From Sphingomonas natans (GTDB taxonomy: Bacteria; Pseudomonadota; Alphaproteobacteria; Sphingomonadales; Sphingomonadaceae), in NCBI RefSeq assembly GCF_030546695.1, contig NZ_JAUOTP010000007.1, forward strand, positions 124,001 through 188,000: DNA of 64,000 bases, given 5' to 3'. The notes beneath the pieces were generated by a model. The model made no database searches and was not told where the DNA came from. It was given only the letters and a program-made list of their open reading frames with translations. Below, one piece after another: positions 10,474 through 19,430 of the stretch. How positions within the stretch are numbered: position 1 is the first letter of the stretch; every line of letters begins with the position of its first letter. The position numbers and the translations under genes are program-made.

Positions 10474-12369
10474 ATGCACGACGCGCAACCGCGTAAGATC
10501 CCACTGATGCCCCTGGCCGGTCTGGGCATCGTCCTGGTGGCGGGGCTGATCGCGATGCTCATCGCCAATGGCGTGTCGTCGAGCAATCGCTGGATCGATC
10601 ATTCGGTACAGGTGCAGACCCGGATCATCGAGCTGGGCGAGCGGCTAGCGACGCATGACGGCGCGCTGCGCGGCTTCCTGATCTCGAAGGAGCCGCAGAT
10701 GGCGGAGGAGCTGCGCGACAGCCGCGACGACATCGTCCTGCGCCTGCGCGAGCTGCGCGAGAAGGTGGACGACAATGATATGCAGCGCCGTGAGCTGGAT
10801 GCCGCGATCCCGCTGATCCGGCAGCGGCTGCTCTACGGTGAACGGCTCGCCGCGCAGCGCCGTCGCGTGCCGCTCGATCAGATCAACCTGAGCGCCAATC
10901 AGCCGAGCGGGATTCCGCTGATCCTCGCCATCCGCCAGCATCTCGGGCGTCTGTTCGCGACCGAAGCCGGGCTGCTGGCGCAGCGCCAGCGACAGGCGCA
11001 GCAGCGCACGACCCTGCTGTCGATCGGGCTGGCGGCGACGGTCTTCTTCGTGGTCGTCGTCGCCTATCTGACGGTGACCGAGGCGCGGTCGCGCTCGGAA
11101 TCGATCGAGGCCGCGCATCGCGAGGCGCGCGCCGCCGTGCTGGCCGCCCGCGCCGAGATGCAGGCGCGCGAGCAGGTCGAGGAGCAATTGCGCCAGATCC
11201 AGAAGATGGAATCGATCGGCCAGCTGACCGGCGGGATCGCGCACGATTTCAACAATATGCTCGCGGTGGTGATCGGCAGCCTCGATATGGCGCGGCGCAG
11301 GCTGGAAGATCCCGAGCGGCTCCAGCGCAGCCTGGCGAGCGCGATGGAGGGCGCGGGCCGCGCCGCCTCGCTGGTGAGCCGGCTGCTCGCTTATTCGCGG
11401 CGCCAGTCGCTGGCGCCCGCGGCGGTCGATCCGAACCGGCTCGTTGGCGAAATGTCCAACCTGCTCGGGCGCACGCTGGGCGAGGGCATCGAGGTGGAGA
11501 CGGAGCTCGCGCCCGATATCTGGCCGACCTTCGTCGATCCGCTCCAGCTCGAGAATGCGATCGTCAATCTCGCGGTCAACGGCCGCGATGCGCTGGGCGG
11601 GCGCGGCCGGATGACGATCCGCACGGCGAACGCGACGCTGGACGAGGATTATATCCGCACGCACCCGGATGTCGTCGCGGGCGATTATGTGATGATCATG
11701 GTGCGCGATTTCGGCACCGGCATGTCGCCCGACGTGCAGGCCCGCGCGTTCGATCCCTTCTTCACCACCAAGGGCGTCGGCAAGGGCACCGGGCTCGGCC
11801 TCAGCCAGGTGTTCGGCTTCGTCAAGCAATCGGGCGGCCATATCGGGATCGAGAGCGAGGAGGGCGCGGGGACCACGATCCGGCTGTTCCTGCCCCGCCA
11901 TGCCGAGGCGGAGGCGGCGGTCGCGCCCTATGAGCCGGTTCCGCTCGGCGCGCCGACGCTCAGCGACGGCGGCGAGCGGATCCTGTTGGTGGAGGATGAC
12001 GATCGGGTCCGCCAATTCTCGCTCGATGCGGTGCGCGACCTCGGCTATCCGGCGGTGGCGGCGGCCGATGCGTCGGCCGCGCTCGCGCTGATCGATCGAT
12101 CGCCGGGCTTTGCGGTATTGTTCACCGATGTCGTCATGCCGGGCATGAGCGGTACCGAGCTGGCGGCGATCGTGCGCGCGAAATGGCCCGAGATCCGAAT
12201 CCTCTACACGACCGGCTATGCGCATGAGGCGATCGCGCGCGATCGCCTGCTGGAGCCGGGCGCGGAGGTGCTGCTCAAGCCCTTCACGGTCGCGCAGCTG
12301 GCGCAGAAGCTGCGCGACGTGCTCGATCCGGTGCATGTTCAGCCGGCGTCCAGCGACGTCGCGTCATGA
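10474..12369 (+). CDS. Hybrid histidine kinase with CHASE3-like sensor and receiver domain
   Basis: A 631-residue inner-membrane sensor. TM1 is at about residues 11-33, a periplasmic helical CHASE3-like region at 35-178 (THDGALRGFLISKEP), and TM2 at about 179-202. Then come a coiled coil and a HisKA domain with His257 in GGIAHDFNNMLAVVIGSLDM. The HATPase domain carries NLAVNGRDALGG, GTGMSPD, FFTTKG and GKGTGLGLSQVFGFVKQSGG. The C-terminal receiver has Asp552 in FTDVVMPGMSG and a conserved Lys in LLKPF. HDFNN marks the group often working with NtrC- or FixJ-type partners. No separate response regulator is adjacent. Signal unknown. Confidence 0.93.
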   Translation: MHDAQPRKIPLMPLAGLGIVLVAGLIAMLIANGVSSSNRWIDHSVQVQTRIIELGERLATHDGALRGFLISKEPQMAEELRDSRDDIVLRLRELREKVDDNDMQRRELDAAIPLIRQRLLYGERLAAQRRRVPLDQINLSANQPSGIPLILAIRQHLGRLFATEAGLLAQRQRQAQQRTTLLSIGLAATVFFVVVVAYLTVTEARSRSESIEAAHREARAAVLAARAEMQAREQVEEQLRQIQKMESIGQLTGGIAHDFNNMLAVVIGSLDMARRRLEDPERLQRSLASAMEGAGRAASLVSRLLAYSRRQSLAPAAVDPNRLVGEMSNLLGRTLGEGIEVETELAPDIWPTFVDPLQLENAIVNLAVNGRDALGGRGRMTIRTANATLDEDYIRTHPDVVAGDYVMIMVRDFGTGMSPDVQARAFDPFFTTKGVGKGTGLGLSQVFGFVKQSGGHIGIESEEGAGTTIRLFLPRHAEAEAAVAPYEPVPLGAPTLSDGGERILLVEDDDRVRQFSLDAVRDLGYPAVAAADASAALALIDRSPGFAVLFTDVVMPGMSGTELAAIVRAKWPEIRILYTTGYAHEAIARDRLLEPGAEVLLKPFTVAQLAQKLRDVLDPVHVQPASSDVAS

Positions 12370-12414
12370 CGCTGCGGGAGCGGCCACGACGATCGGCCGC
12401 CTGAAGGAGACCAG

Positions 12415-13122
12415 ATGCTTCGTTTCGCCCCGATCGCGCTCGCCGCGATTTTGCCCGTCGCCGCGGCGCAGGCCCAGGATGCCGCCCCCGGCTCCACTCT
12501 GCACGGCACCCGCCTCGATATCGCCGCAACGGGCGAGGTGACGCGCGCGCCCGACGTGGCGACGATCAGCGCCGGCGTCGTCACCCAGTCCGGCACCGCG
12601 TCGAAGGCGATGGCCGACAATGCCCAGCGCATGACCGCGACGATCGCGGCGCTGCGGAAGGCCGGCGTCGCCGATCGCGACATCCGCACCGCGTCGCTGC
12701 GCCTGTCGCCGCAATATCGCTATCAGGACAATCAGCCGCCCGTGCTGACCGGCTATCAGGCCAGCAACCAGGTCAGCGTGCGCTTCCGCGAGATCGCGCA
12801 CGCCGGCTCGATCCTCGATGCGCTCGTCGCCGCCGGCGCGAACCAGATCGACGGGCCGAGCTTCACGGTCGACAAGCCCGAGCCGGCGCTCGACGAAGCG
12901 CGCACCCAGGCGCTGGCGACCGCCAAGGCGCGCGCCGAACTCTATGCGCGCGCCGCCGGGCTGCACGTGAAGCGGATCGTCCGCATCGGCGAATCCGGCG
13001 GGGCCGAGCCCCCGATCCGGCCGATGATGATGATGGCCCGCGCCAAGGGCGATTCGACGCCCGTCGAGCCCGGCGAGGAAACGCTGAGCATCACGCTGCA
13101 GGTCACGTTCGAGCTGGAGTGA
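12415..13122 (+). CDS. SIMPL domain protein (DUF541)
   Basis: A 235-residue exported protein with a Sec signal (MLRFAPIALAAILPVAAAQA, cleaved near AQAQD) and one SIMPL/DUF541 domain. Visible family features are ATGEVTRAPDVATISAGV, LSPQYRYQDNQPPVLTGYQA and QALATAKARAELYARAAG. Proteins of this family are periplasmic or outer-membrane-associated; E. coli YggE is linked to oxidative stress tolerance. A GGAG-type ribosome site precedes the ATG (AAGGAGACC). It lies 45 bp after the histidine kinase, separated by a GCGGCC/GGCCGC inverted repeat. Confidence 0.9.
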   Translation: MLRFAPIALAAILPVAAAQAQDAAPGSTLHGTRLDIAATGEVTRAPDVATISAGVVTQSGTASKAMADNAQRMTATIAALRKAGVADRDIRTASLRLSPQYRYQDNQPPVLTGYQASNQVSVRFREIAHAGSILDALVAAGANQIDGPSFTVDKPEPALDEARTQALATAKARAELYARAAGLHVKRIVRIGESGGAEPPIRPMMMMARAKGDSTPVEPGEETLSITLQVTFELE

Positions 13123-13146
13123 CGCGGCGGCGCCGGTCACCGGATC

Positions 13147-13192
13147 GAAAGCCTTGTGCGCGCATCAGGTGACGAAGCCCTTATGCGCGCCT
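13147..13192. repeat. Pair of short direct repeats upstream of glnD
   Basis: Two ~17-bp imperfect direct repeats, AAGCCTTGTGCGCGC and AAGCCCTTATGCGCGC, are spaced about 26 bp apart in the 86-bp leader of glnD. They could be regulatory half-sites or a fortuitous duplication. Confidence 0.35.
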
Positions 13193-13208
13193 ATCTGAGG
13201 CTTGCCCC

Positions 13209-15998
13209 ATGACCAACCGTTTCGATCATCTGCCCGCGCGGCGCGCCATCATCGATCGGCGCGCCATCGCCGATGCGCTCGACGCGCTGCAGGCCGCGGA
13301 CACGCTCGCGCTGCGGCTCGCGGCGACGCCGGTGCTGCGCGCGGCGCTGGCGGCGGGGCGCGACGAGATTGCGCGCCGGCTGACCGAGAGCCCCAGCGCC
13401 GGCAACGAGATCGCCGCGTCCTATGCGTTCCTGACCGATCAGATCCTGCGGCTCGTCTTCGATTTCACGACGCAGCGCCTCTACCCGCTCAGCAATCCCT
13501 CGGCCGGCGAACGGCTGACCTTGGCCGCGGTCGGCGGCTACGGGCGCGGCGAGATGGCGCTCCATTCGGACATCGACATCGCCTTCCTGACGCCGTGGAA
13601 ACAGGCCGCCTGGGCCGAGCAGGTCATCGAATCGATGCTCTACACGCTCTGGGATCTGGGGCTGAAGGTCGGCCATAGCAGCCGCTCGCTCGACGAGATG
13701 GTGCGCATGGCGAATAGCGATCTCACGATCCGCACTGCCTTGCTGGAGGCGCGCTATGTGTGGGGCGATCAGCCGCTCTACGACGAGGCGGCGCGGCGCT
13801 TCGACACGCAGGTCGTCGCGGGCACCGCGCGCGCCTTCGTCGCCGAGAAGCTCGGCGAGCGCAATGCGCGCCACGAGCGGATGGGCGACAGCCGCTATGT
13901 CGTCGAGCCCAATCTGAAAGAGGGCAAAGGCGGCCTGCGCGATCTCCACGCGCTCTTCTGGATCGGCAAATATGCCTATCAGGTGCGGGACGTCGGCGAT
14001 CTCGTCGAGCGCGGCCTGTTCACCGCGCAGGAACTCAAGCGCTTCCGCAAGGCCGAGAATTTCCTGTGGGCAGTGCGCTGCCACCTCCACGTCCTCTCGC
14101 GCCGCGCCGAGGACCGGCTGACCTTCGATGTCCAGTCCGAGATCGCGCGGCGGATGCGCTACGCCGATCGGCCGGGCAAGTCGGCGGTCGAGCGCTTCAT
14201 GCAGCATTATTTCCTGATCGCGAAGGAAGTCGGCGATCTGACCGCGATCTTCCTCGCGCATCTCGACGAGACGTTTGCCGCCAAGGGCCGGCGCTTCGGC
14301 ATCACGCTGACCGGCCGCAAGCCCCGCAAGCTGGAAGGCTTCGTGCTCGATCGCGGCCGCCTCGCCGCACCGAGCGACGGCTTCTTCGCCGAGGATCCGG
14401 TGCGCCTGCTGCAGATGTTCGCGCTGGCCGATCTGCACGCGCTGGAGATCCACCCGCTCACGCTGCGCATGGCCGGGCGCGACGCGAAGATGATCGATGC
14501 GCGCGTGCGCGCCGATCCCGAGGCGAATCGCCATTTCATGCACGTCTTGGCCTCGAAGCGCGATCCCGAGCGCGTGCTGCGGACGATGAACGAGGCGGGC
14601 ATCTTCGGCCGCTTCGTGCCCGATTTCGGCCGCGTCGTCGCGCAGATGCAGTTCGACATGTACCACCATTATACGGTGGACGAGCATACGCTGCGCGCGA
14701 TCGGCCTGCTCTCGCGCATCGAGCGCGGGCTACTCGAGGATCAGCATCCGGGTGCCGCCAAGATCCTCGAGCAGGTCGTCTGCCGGCGCGCGGTCTATGT
14801 CGCGGTGCTCCTGCACGATATCGCCAAGGGGCGCGGCGGCGACCATTCGGTGCTGGGTGCCGATGTCGCGCGCAAATTGTGCCCGCGCTTCGGCATGACG
14901 CCCGCCGAGACCGAGACGGTCGCCTGGCTGGTCGAGCAGCATCTCCTGATGTCCGCGGTCGCGTTCAAGCGCGACCTTTCGGACTTCAAGACGATCCTCG
15001 ATTTCGCCGAGCGCGTGCAGAGCCCCGAGCGGCTGCGCCAGTTGTTGCTGCTGACGACGGTCGACATTCGCGCGGTCGGCCCCGGCGTCTGGAACGACTG
15101 GAAGCGCCAGCTGCTCGGCACGTTGTTTGCGGGTGCCGAGGAGGTGCTGCGCCTCGGCCACCAGCAGCGCGGCCGCATCGAGCGGATCAATCTCAAGCAG
15201 GACGAGCTGGGCGCGCAGCTCGGCTGGGGCCGGGCGCTGTTCGACGTCTATCGCAAGCGTTTCCCGGACAGCTATTGGGTCGCCGAGGGCGGCGACATTC
15301 TCGCGCGCAACGCCCGCCTGATCGCCGCCGCCGATGCGGCGGAACAGCCGCTCTCGATCGAGACGCAGCCCGATGCCTCGCGCGGCGCGACGCTCGTGAC
15401 GATCTACGCGGCCGATCATCCGGGCCTGTTCTACCGGATCGCGGGCGCGATCCATCTCGCCGGCGCCAGCATTATCGACGCGCGCATCCACACGACGCGC
15501 GACGGCATGGCGATCGACAATCTTCTCGTGCAGGATCCGTTCGGTAAGCCGTTCGACGATCCGATGCGGCTGCGCCGGCTGGAGACCGCGATCGAGGATG
15601 CGCTCGCCAATCGCAGCCAGCTCGCCGCCAAGCTCGCGACCAAGCCCTCGCACCGGACGCGCGCCGACGCGTTCGTCGTCGCACCCAACGTGCTGATCGA
15701 TAACAAGGCCTCGAATCGCTACACGGTGGTCGAGGTCAACGCGCATGACCGGCCGGCTCTGCTCCACGCGCTGGCGCATGCTCTGTTCCAGGCGAAGGTC
15801 ACGATCCGCTCGGCGCATGTCGCGACCTACGGCACGCGCGCGGTCGATACGTTCTATCTGACCGATCTGATCGGCGACAAGATCGACGGCGCGGCGCGGC
15901 TGCGCACGCTGGAGCGGCTGCTGCTGGCGGCGGCGGGCGGCAAGCCGATCGAGGAAGAGGCGCCGCGCCCGAAGGAGAAGGCGAAGGTTTCGGCCTGA
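13209..15998 (+). CDS. glnD: [Protein-PII] uridylyltransferase / uridylyl-removing enzyme
   Basis: A 929-residue bifunctional enzyme that adds or removes UMP on PII proteins according to glutamine level, controlling nitrogen assimilation. The nucleotidyltransferase domain has GGYGRGEMALHSDIDIAF (about residues 106-123). A GlnD PII-UTase helical domain follows, then an HD domain (HDIAKGRGGDHS near residue 536), then two ACT domains near residues 728 and 840 for glutamine sensing. Length is normal. The C-terminus ends in a Lys/Glu-rich tail. The stop is 16 bp before a family-A repeat. Confidence 0.97.
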   Translation: MTNRFDHLPARRAIIDRRAIADALDALQAADTLALRLAATPVLRAALAAGRDEIARRLTESPSAGNEIAASYAFLTDQILRLVFDFTTQRLYPLSNPSAGERLTLAAVGGYGRGEMALHSDIDIAFLTPWKQAAWAEQVIESMLYTLWDLGLKVGHSSRSLDEMVRMANSDLTIRTALLEARYVWGDQPLYDEAARRFDTQVVAGTARAFVAEKLGERNARHERMGDSRYVVEPNLKEGKGGLRDLHALFWIGKYAYQVRDVGDLVERGLFTAQELKRFRKAENFLWAVRCHLHVLSRRAEDRLTFDVQSEIARRMRYADRPGKSAVERFMQHYFLIAKEVGDLTAIFLAHLDETFAAKGRRFGITLTGRKPRKLEGFVLDRGRLAAPSDGFFAEDPVRLLQMFALADLHALEIHPLTLRMAGRDAKMIDARVRADPEANRHFMHVLASKRDPERVLRTMNEAGIFGRFVPDFGRVVAQMQFDMYHHYTVDEHTLRAIGLLSRIERGLLEDQHPGAAKILEQVVCRRAVYVAVLLHDIAKGRGGDHSVLGADVARKLCPRFGMTPAETETVAWLVEQHLLMSAVAFKRDLSDFKTILDFAERVQSPERLRQLLLLTTVDIRAVGPGVWNDWKRQLLGTLFAGAEEVLRLGHQQRGRIERINLKQDELGAQLGWGRALFDVYRKRFPDSYWVAEGGDILARNARLIAAADAAEQPLSIETQPDASRGATLVTIYAADHPGLFYRIAGAIHLAGASIIDARIHTTRDGMAIDNLLVQDPFGKPFDDPMRLRRLETAIEDALANRSQLAAKLATKPSHRTRADAFVVAPNVLIDNKASNRYTVVEVNAHDRPALLHALAHALFQAKVTIRSAHVATYGTRAVDTFYLTDLIGDKIDGAARLRTLERLLLAAAGGKPIEEEAPRPKEKAKVSA

Positions 15999-16013
15999 AG
16001 CCGACTCCGGGAC

Positions 16014-16097
16014 CCCGTTCGTCCTGAGCGTAGTCGAAGGACGTGCTCCAGGCGGCGTCCCGTGTCACGTGCTTCGATTTCGCTCAGCACGAACGGG
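16014..16097. repeat. Palindromic repeat, family A
   Basis: An 84-bp inverted repeat from CCCGTTCGTCCTGAGCG to CGCTCAGCACGAACGGG, between the convergent glnD and ferredoxin genes. It is the closest relative in the window of the copy inside valS at 34539. The long near-perfect arms could act as a bidirectional terminator. Confidence 0.88.
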
Positions 16098-16106
16098 TCG
16101 AGTGGC

Positions 16107-16445
16107 CTACCGCCCCTGCATGTCCCGCGCTTCGGACGGGATCCGCACCGTCAGGCTCCCTAGCCCCTCCTCCAGCCAGATCTGGCACGCGAGCCGGCTC
16201 GTGCGCGTCACATGCGCGGCGAGATCGAGCAGGTCGTCCTCATCCTCGCTGGCGCGCGGCAGGCGCGCGAAATCGGCGGGGTCGACGATGACGTGGCAGG
16301 TGGAGCAGGCCATCTGCCCCTCGCACGTCCCCTCCAGCGGCTGGCCGTCCGCCTGCGCCACTTCGAGCAGGCGCGCGCCCGGCGCGGCCTCGATGGTGCG
16401 GACATCCGCGCCATCGGCCGAGACGAAGGTGACCGTCACGCTCAT
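16107..16445 (-). CDS. fdx: Adrenodoxin-type 2Fe-2S ferredoxin
   Basis: A 112-residue ferredoxin. The cluster ligands are Cys41, Cys47, Cys50 and Cys87 (CEGQMACSTC ... LACQIW), the Cx5Cx2CxnC spacing of the adrenodoxin/Isc-ferredoxin group. DEDDLLDLA matches the acidic partner-binding helix. The ATG at 16445 overlaps the stop of the upstream cysteine desulfurase (ATGA), so the three minus-strand genes 18624-16107 form one operon. A role in supplying electrons for Fe-S cluster assembly is the likely inference. Confidence 0.93.
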   Translation of the reverse strand: MSVTVTFVSADGADVRTIEAAPGARLLEVAQADGQPLEGTCEGQMACSTCHVIVDPADFARLPRASEDEDDLLDLAAHVTRTSRLACQIWLEEGLGSLTVRIPSEARDMQGR

Positions 16446-17554
16446 GCCCATTCTTTCTGCCGCTCGGCGGCGGCGAGGATCGCGGACAGCGCCCGATCCA
16501 GCTCCTCTACCGTCGTATAGCGGCCGAAGCCGAGACGGATCGAGGATTTCGCCTGCGCTGGCGTCAGGCCGATCGCTTCCAGCACATGGCTGGGCCGGCC
16601 CGATCCGCTCGCGCAGGCCGAGCCGGCGGAGAAGGCGACGTCGCGCACTTCGGCCATCAGTCGGCCGACGTCGAGACCGTCGTTCCGGACGTTGAGATTG
16701 CCGGGATAGCGCCGGTCGACGCCGCCGTTCACGGTCCATCCGGCAAAAGCGGCACGCGCTCGATCGAACAGGCGCGCGACATGACCGGCATCGGCCTCGG
16801 TGCGCGCGCTCATCAGCTGCGCCGCGACGCCGAAGCCGACACAGAGCGCGGGCGCGAGCGTGCCCGAACGCTGGCCCAGTTCCTGCCCGCCGCCGTGGAG
16901 CAAGGGCGCGGGGGCGACGCCATCGCGCAGCCACAGCGCGCCGATGCCCTTGGGGCCGTGGATCTTGTGTGCCGAGAGCGCGATCATGTCGCAGGCCTCG
17001 ACCGGCAACGGCACGCGGCCATAGCCCTGCACCGCATCGCACAGCATCAGCGCGCCGGCGTCGCGCGCCATCGCGCCGAGCGCGGCGATCGGCTGGATCG
17101 TGCCGATCTCGTTGTTGACGAGCATCGCCGCGACGAGCGCGGTGCGACCGTCGATCGCGGCGCGCGCGGCGTCGAGGTCGACGATGCCCGCCGCCGAGAC
17201 GGGGAGGACGATCACCTCATGGCCCTGCGTCGCCAGCCAAGCGACCGTGTCGAGCACCGCGGCATGCTCGATCGCGGTGGTGACGATGCGCGGGCGGGTG
17301 GCGCGCAGCGGCGCGGCGATGCCCTTGATCGCCCAGTTGAGCGCCTCGGTCGCGCCGCTCGTGAAGACCAGGCGACCGCCCGGCCCGAACGGCGCGGCCA
17401 CCCGATCGCGCGCGAGCTCGACCGCGGCGCGTGCCTCGCGCCCCATCCGGTGGGGCGAGTGCGGATTGCCGAACGCGGCTTCCATCAGCGGCAGCATCGC
17501 CGCGCGCGCTTGCGGGGCAAGCGGCGTCGTCGCCTGATAATCGAGGTAGATCAT
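16442..17554 (-). CDS. Cysteine desulfurase (class V PLP enzyme), second copy
   Basis: A 370-residue IscS/NifS-like enzyme that takes sulfur from cysteine as an enzyme persulfide. Visible: MIYLDYQATTPLAPQA start, TSGATEALNWAIKG, the PLP-binding SAHKIHGPKGIGALW with its Schiff-base Lys, RSGTLAP, and the mobile-loop active Cys in SAGSACASGSGRPSHVL. Note YLDYQATTP rather than the usual YLDNAATTP. It overlaps both neighbours by ATGA junctions, so it is translationally coupled to a second desulfurase and to the ferredoxin. Biological substrate partner unknown; no isc or suf scaffold gene is in the window. Confidence 0.92.
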   Translation of the reverse strand: MIYLDYQATTPLAPQARAAMLPLMEAAFGNPHSPHRMGREARAAVELARDRVAAPFGPGGRLVFTSGATEALNWAIKGIAAPLRATRPRIVTTAIEHAAVLDTVAWLATQGHEVIVLPVSAAGIVDLDAARAAIDGRTALVAAMLVNNEIGTIQPIAALGAMARDAGALMLCDAVQGYGRVPLPVEACDMIALSAHKIHGPKGIGALWLRDGVAPAPLLHGGGQELGQRSGTLAPALCVGFGVAAQLMSARTEADAGHVARLFDRARAAFAGWTVNGGVDRRYPGNLNVRNDGLDVGRLMAEVRDVAFSAGSACASGSGRPSHVLEAIGLTPAQAKSSIRLGFGRYTTVEELDRALSAILAAAERQKEWA

Positions 17555-18624
17555 GCCGCCTGCGCGCTCACTCCGCGCGCCATCTCCGCCCAGGCCTTGG
17601 CGAAGGCGCGCACCTCGGGCTCGGTCGTCGTCCGGCCGAAGCTGACCCGGATCACCTCGCGCGCGGCCTGTTCGCTCAGCGCCATCGCGGCGAGGACGTG
17701 GCTCGCATGGAGCGACCCCGACGAGCAGGCGCTGCCCGCCGAGACCGCGAAGCCCGCCATGTCGAGCCGGATCAATTGCGCCTCGGTGCTCAGGCCGGGC
17801 AGGCGATAGGCGGCGATCGTGGGGATGCGCGAGCTGTCCGCGCCGATCACCTCGCCGCCGAGCCGCACGACCATGTCGTCCAGATGGCCGCGCCACTCGG
17901 CCTGCGCCCCGACCCACGGAGCGGTGCCGTCGCTCGCGCCCTCAAGTGCGGCGGCGAAACCCAGGATCGCGGGGAGGTTCTCGGTGCCGGCGCGATAGCC
18001 TTTCTCCTGTCCCTGCCCGAGCGGGGCGAGCAGGCCGATGTCGCGCACCAGCAAAGCGCCGATGCCGGGCGGGCCACTCAGTTTGTGCGCTGAGACGGCG
18101 ATCAGGTCGGCATCGGGCAGAGGCAGCTTGCCCGCGGTCTGCGCGCAATCGACGAAGAGGATGCCGCCGGCCTCCGCAACGTCACTCGCGATCCGCTCGA
18201 TCGGCTGCAGGATGCCCGTCTCGTTATTCGCATGCTGGACGGCGACGATCGCGCCGTCCGGAAGCCCCGCAAGCTGGACGATGCCGTCCGCACCGATCGG
18301 CAGGAGCGTCGCGTCGGCGCCCGAGCGCAGCACGGCGCTGTGCTCGACCGCGCTGACGAATACCGGGCGGGGGATTGCGTGCCGCGTCAGCGCGATCGCC
18401 GCGCTCTCGGTCGCGCCGCTCGTGAAGATCAGCTCGTGCTGCCAGCCGAGTGCCGCCTTGATCCGCGCGCGCGCCTCTTCCAGCGCAGCCCGCGCGGCGC
18501 GGCCCTCGCGATGCGGGGAGGAAGGGTTCGCCCAGCGGCCCAGCGCGTCCGCCATCGCCTCGCGCGCGGCCGGCAGCATCGGCGTCGTGGCGGCATGGTC
18601 CAGATAGATGCGGGGTGCCGACAG
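17551..18624 (-). CDS. Cysteine desulfurase family protein, first gene of operon, probable CTG start
   Basis: About 357 residues of class V PLP aminotransferase: YLDHAATTPMLPAAREAM at the N-terminus, TSGATESAAIALT, SAHKLSGPPGIGALLV with PLP Lys, RAGTENLPAILG, and the active-Cys loop SAGSACSSGSLHASHVL. No in-frame ATG, GTG or TTG lies between the conserved start and ~150 bases upstream. A CTG at 18624-18622 is preceded by GGAG with a 7-base spacing, so I place the start there; the product would begin (M)SAPRIYLDHAATTP. The gene overlaps the next desulfurase by ATGA. Two desulfurases in tandem with a ferredoxin is a notable arrangement. Confidence 0.88.
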   Translation of the reverse strand: MSAPRIYLDHAATTPMLPAAREAMADALGRWANPSSPHREGRAARAALEEARARIKAALGWQHELIFTSGATESAAIALTRHAIPRPVFVSAVEHSAVLRSGADATLLPIGADGIVQLAGLPDGAIVAVQHANNETGILQPIERIASDVAEAGGILFVDCAQTAGKLPLPDADLIAVSAHKLSGPPGIGALLVRDIGLLAPLGQGQEKGYRAGTENLPAILGFAAALEGASDGTAPWVGAQAEWRGHLDDMVVRLGGEVIGADSSRIPTIAAYRLPGLSTEAQLIRLDMAGFAVSAGSACSSGSLHASHVLAAMALSEQAAREVIRVSFGRTTTEPEVRAFAKAWAEMARGVSAQAA

Positions 18625-18666
18625 AAAGGGTCTCCACTCGCTTGTGATTGCGCGTCTTCGCGCGGT

Positions 18667-18677
18667 CCTTATATAGG
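18667..18677. promoter_or_regulatory. Possible divergent promoter core (TATATA)
   Basis: The 114-bp gap between the divergent desulfurase operon and the alpha/beta hydrolase contains CCTTATATAGG, a near-palindromic AT-rich hexamer in otherwise GC-rich DNA. It could serve as a -10 region on either strand. No clear -35 partner is seen. Confidence 0.3.
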
Positions 18678-18738
18678 CGCACGATCGGCCCTGCCCTAGC
18701 GGCGGCGGCGCGCCACGCCAATCGCCACAGGAAACACC

Positions 18739-19380
18739 TTGCCAGAAGTCATTTTCCCCGGCCCCGAGGGGCGTCTCGAAGGCCGCTTCAATCCGGGGCC
18801 GCGCCCGCGCGCGCCCGTCGCGATGATCCTCCACCCGCATCCGCAGGCGGGGGGCACGATGAACAACCGCATCGTCCAGGCCTGCTACCAGACCTTCGTG
18901 AAGCGCGGTTTCGCGACCCTGCGCTTCAATTTCCGCGGCGTCGGCAAGAGCCAGGGCGTGTTCGACAACGGCATCGGCGAACTCTCCGATGCGGCGAGCG
19001 CGCTCGACTGGGTCCAGTCGATCCACCCCGAGGCGCAGACGACCTGGATCGCGGGCTTCTCGTTCGGCGCGTGGATCGGCATGCAGCTGCTGATGCGCCG
19101 CCCGGAGATCAAGGGCTTCATCTCGATCGCGCCGCCGGCCAATCTCTACGACTTCACCTTCCTGGCGCCGTGCCCGTCCTCGGGCATCATCATCCAGGGC
19201 GAGGCCGACGAGGTGGCGACTCCGCTCGCGACGCAGAAGCTGGTCGATAAGCTCCGCACCCAGCGCCACATCACGATCCACCACGATACGATCCCCGGCG
19301 CGAACCATTTCTTCGAACATGAAATGCCGCAGCTGATGACCTCGGTGGACGATTATCTGGACATGCGCCTGAAGGGATGA
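18739..19380 (+). CDS. Alpha/beta hydrolase of the dienelactone-hydrolase-like group
   Basis: A 213-residue cytosolic alpha/beta hydrolase. The start MPEVIFPGPEGRLEGRF is read from TTG 18739 with AGGAAA upstream. The HPHPQAGGTMNNRIV segment supplies the oxyanion region, the nucleophile is Ser in GFSFGAW, and the acid and His are in GEADEVATP and GANHFFEH. This subgroup is widespread in Alphaproteobacteria and often annotated only as a hydrolase. It is divergent from the desulfurase operon. Substrate unknown. Confidence 0.9.
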   Translation: MPEVIFPGPEGRLEGRFNPGPRPRAPVAMILHPHPQAGGTMNNRIVQACYQTFVKRGFATLRFNFRGVGKSQGVFDNGIGELSDAASALDWVQSIHPEAQTTWIAGFSFGAWIGMQLLMRRPEIKGFISIAPPANLYDFTFLAPCPSSGIIIQGEADEVATPLATQKLVDKLRTQRHITIHHDTIPGANHFFEHEMPQLMTSVDDYLDMRLKG

Positions 19381-19398
19381 GGGGTGATAGGGATGGCC

Positions 19399-19427
19399 GT
19401 CACCCCGGACTTGTTCCGGGGTCCACC
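19399..19427. repeat. REP-like hairpin, family C, left copy
   Basis: A 29-bp unit with the layout GTCA-stem-ACTTGT-stem'-TCCA; the stem is CCCCGGA / TCCGGGG. It is inverted relative to the unit at 19762-19790, and the two bracket the GIY-YIG gene. Stem bases differ between the two copies in a paired way (CC..GG here, TG..CA there). Confidence 0.85.
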
Positions 19428-19430
19428 CCG

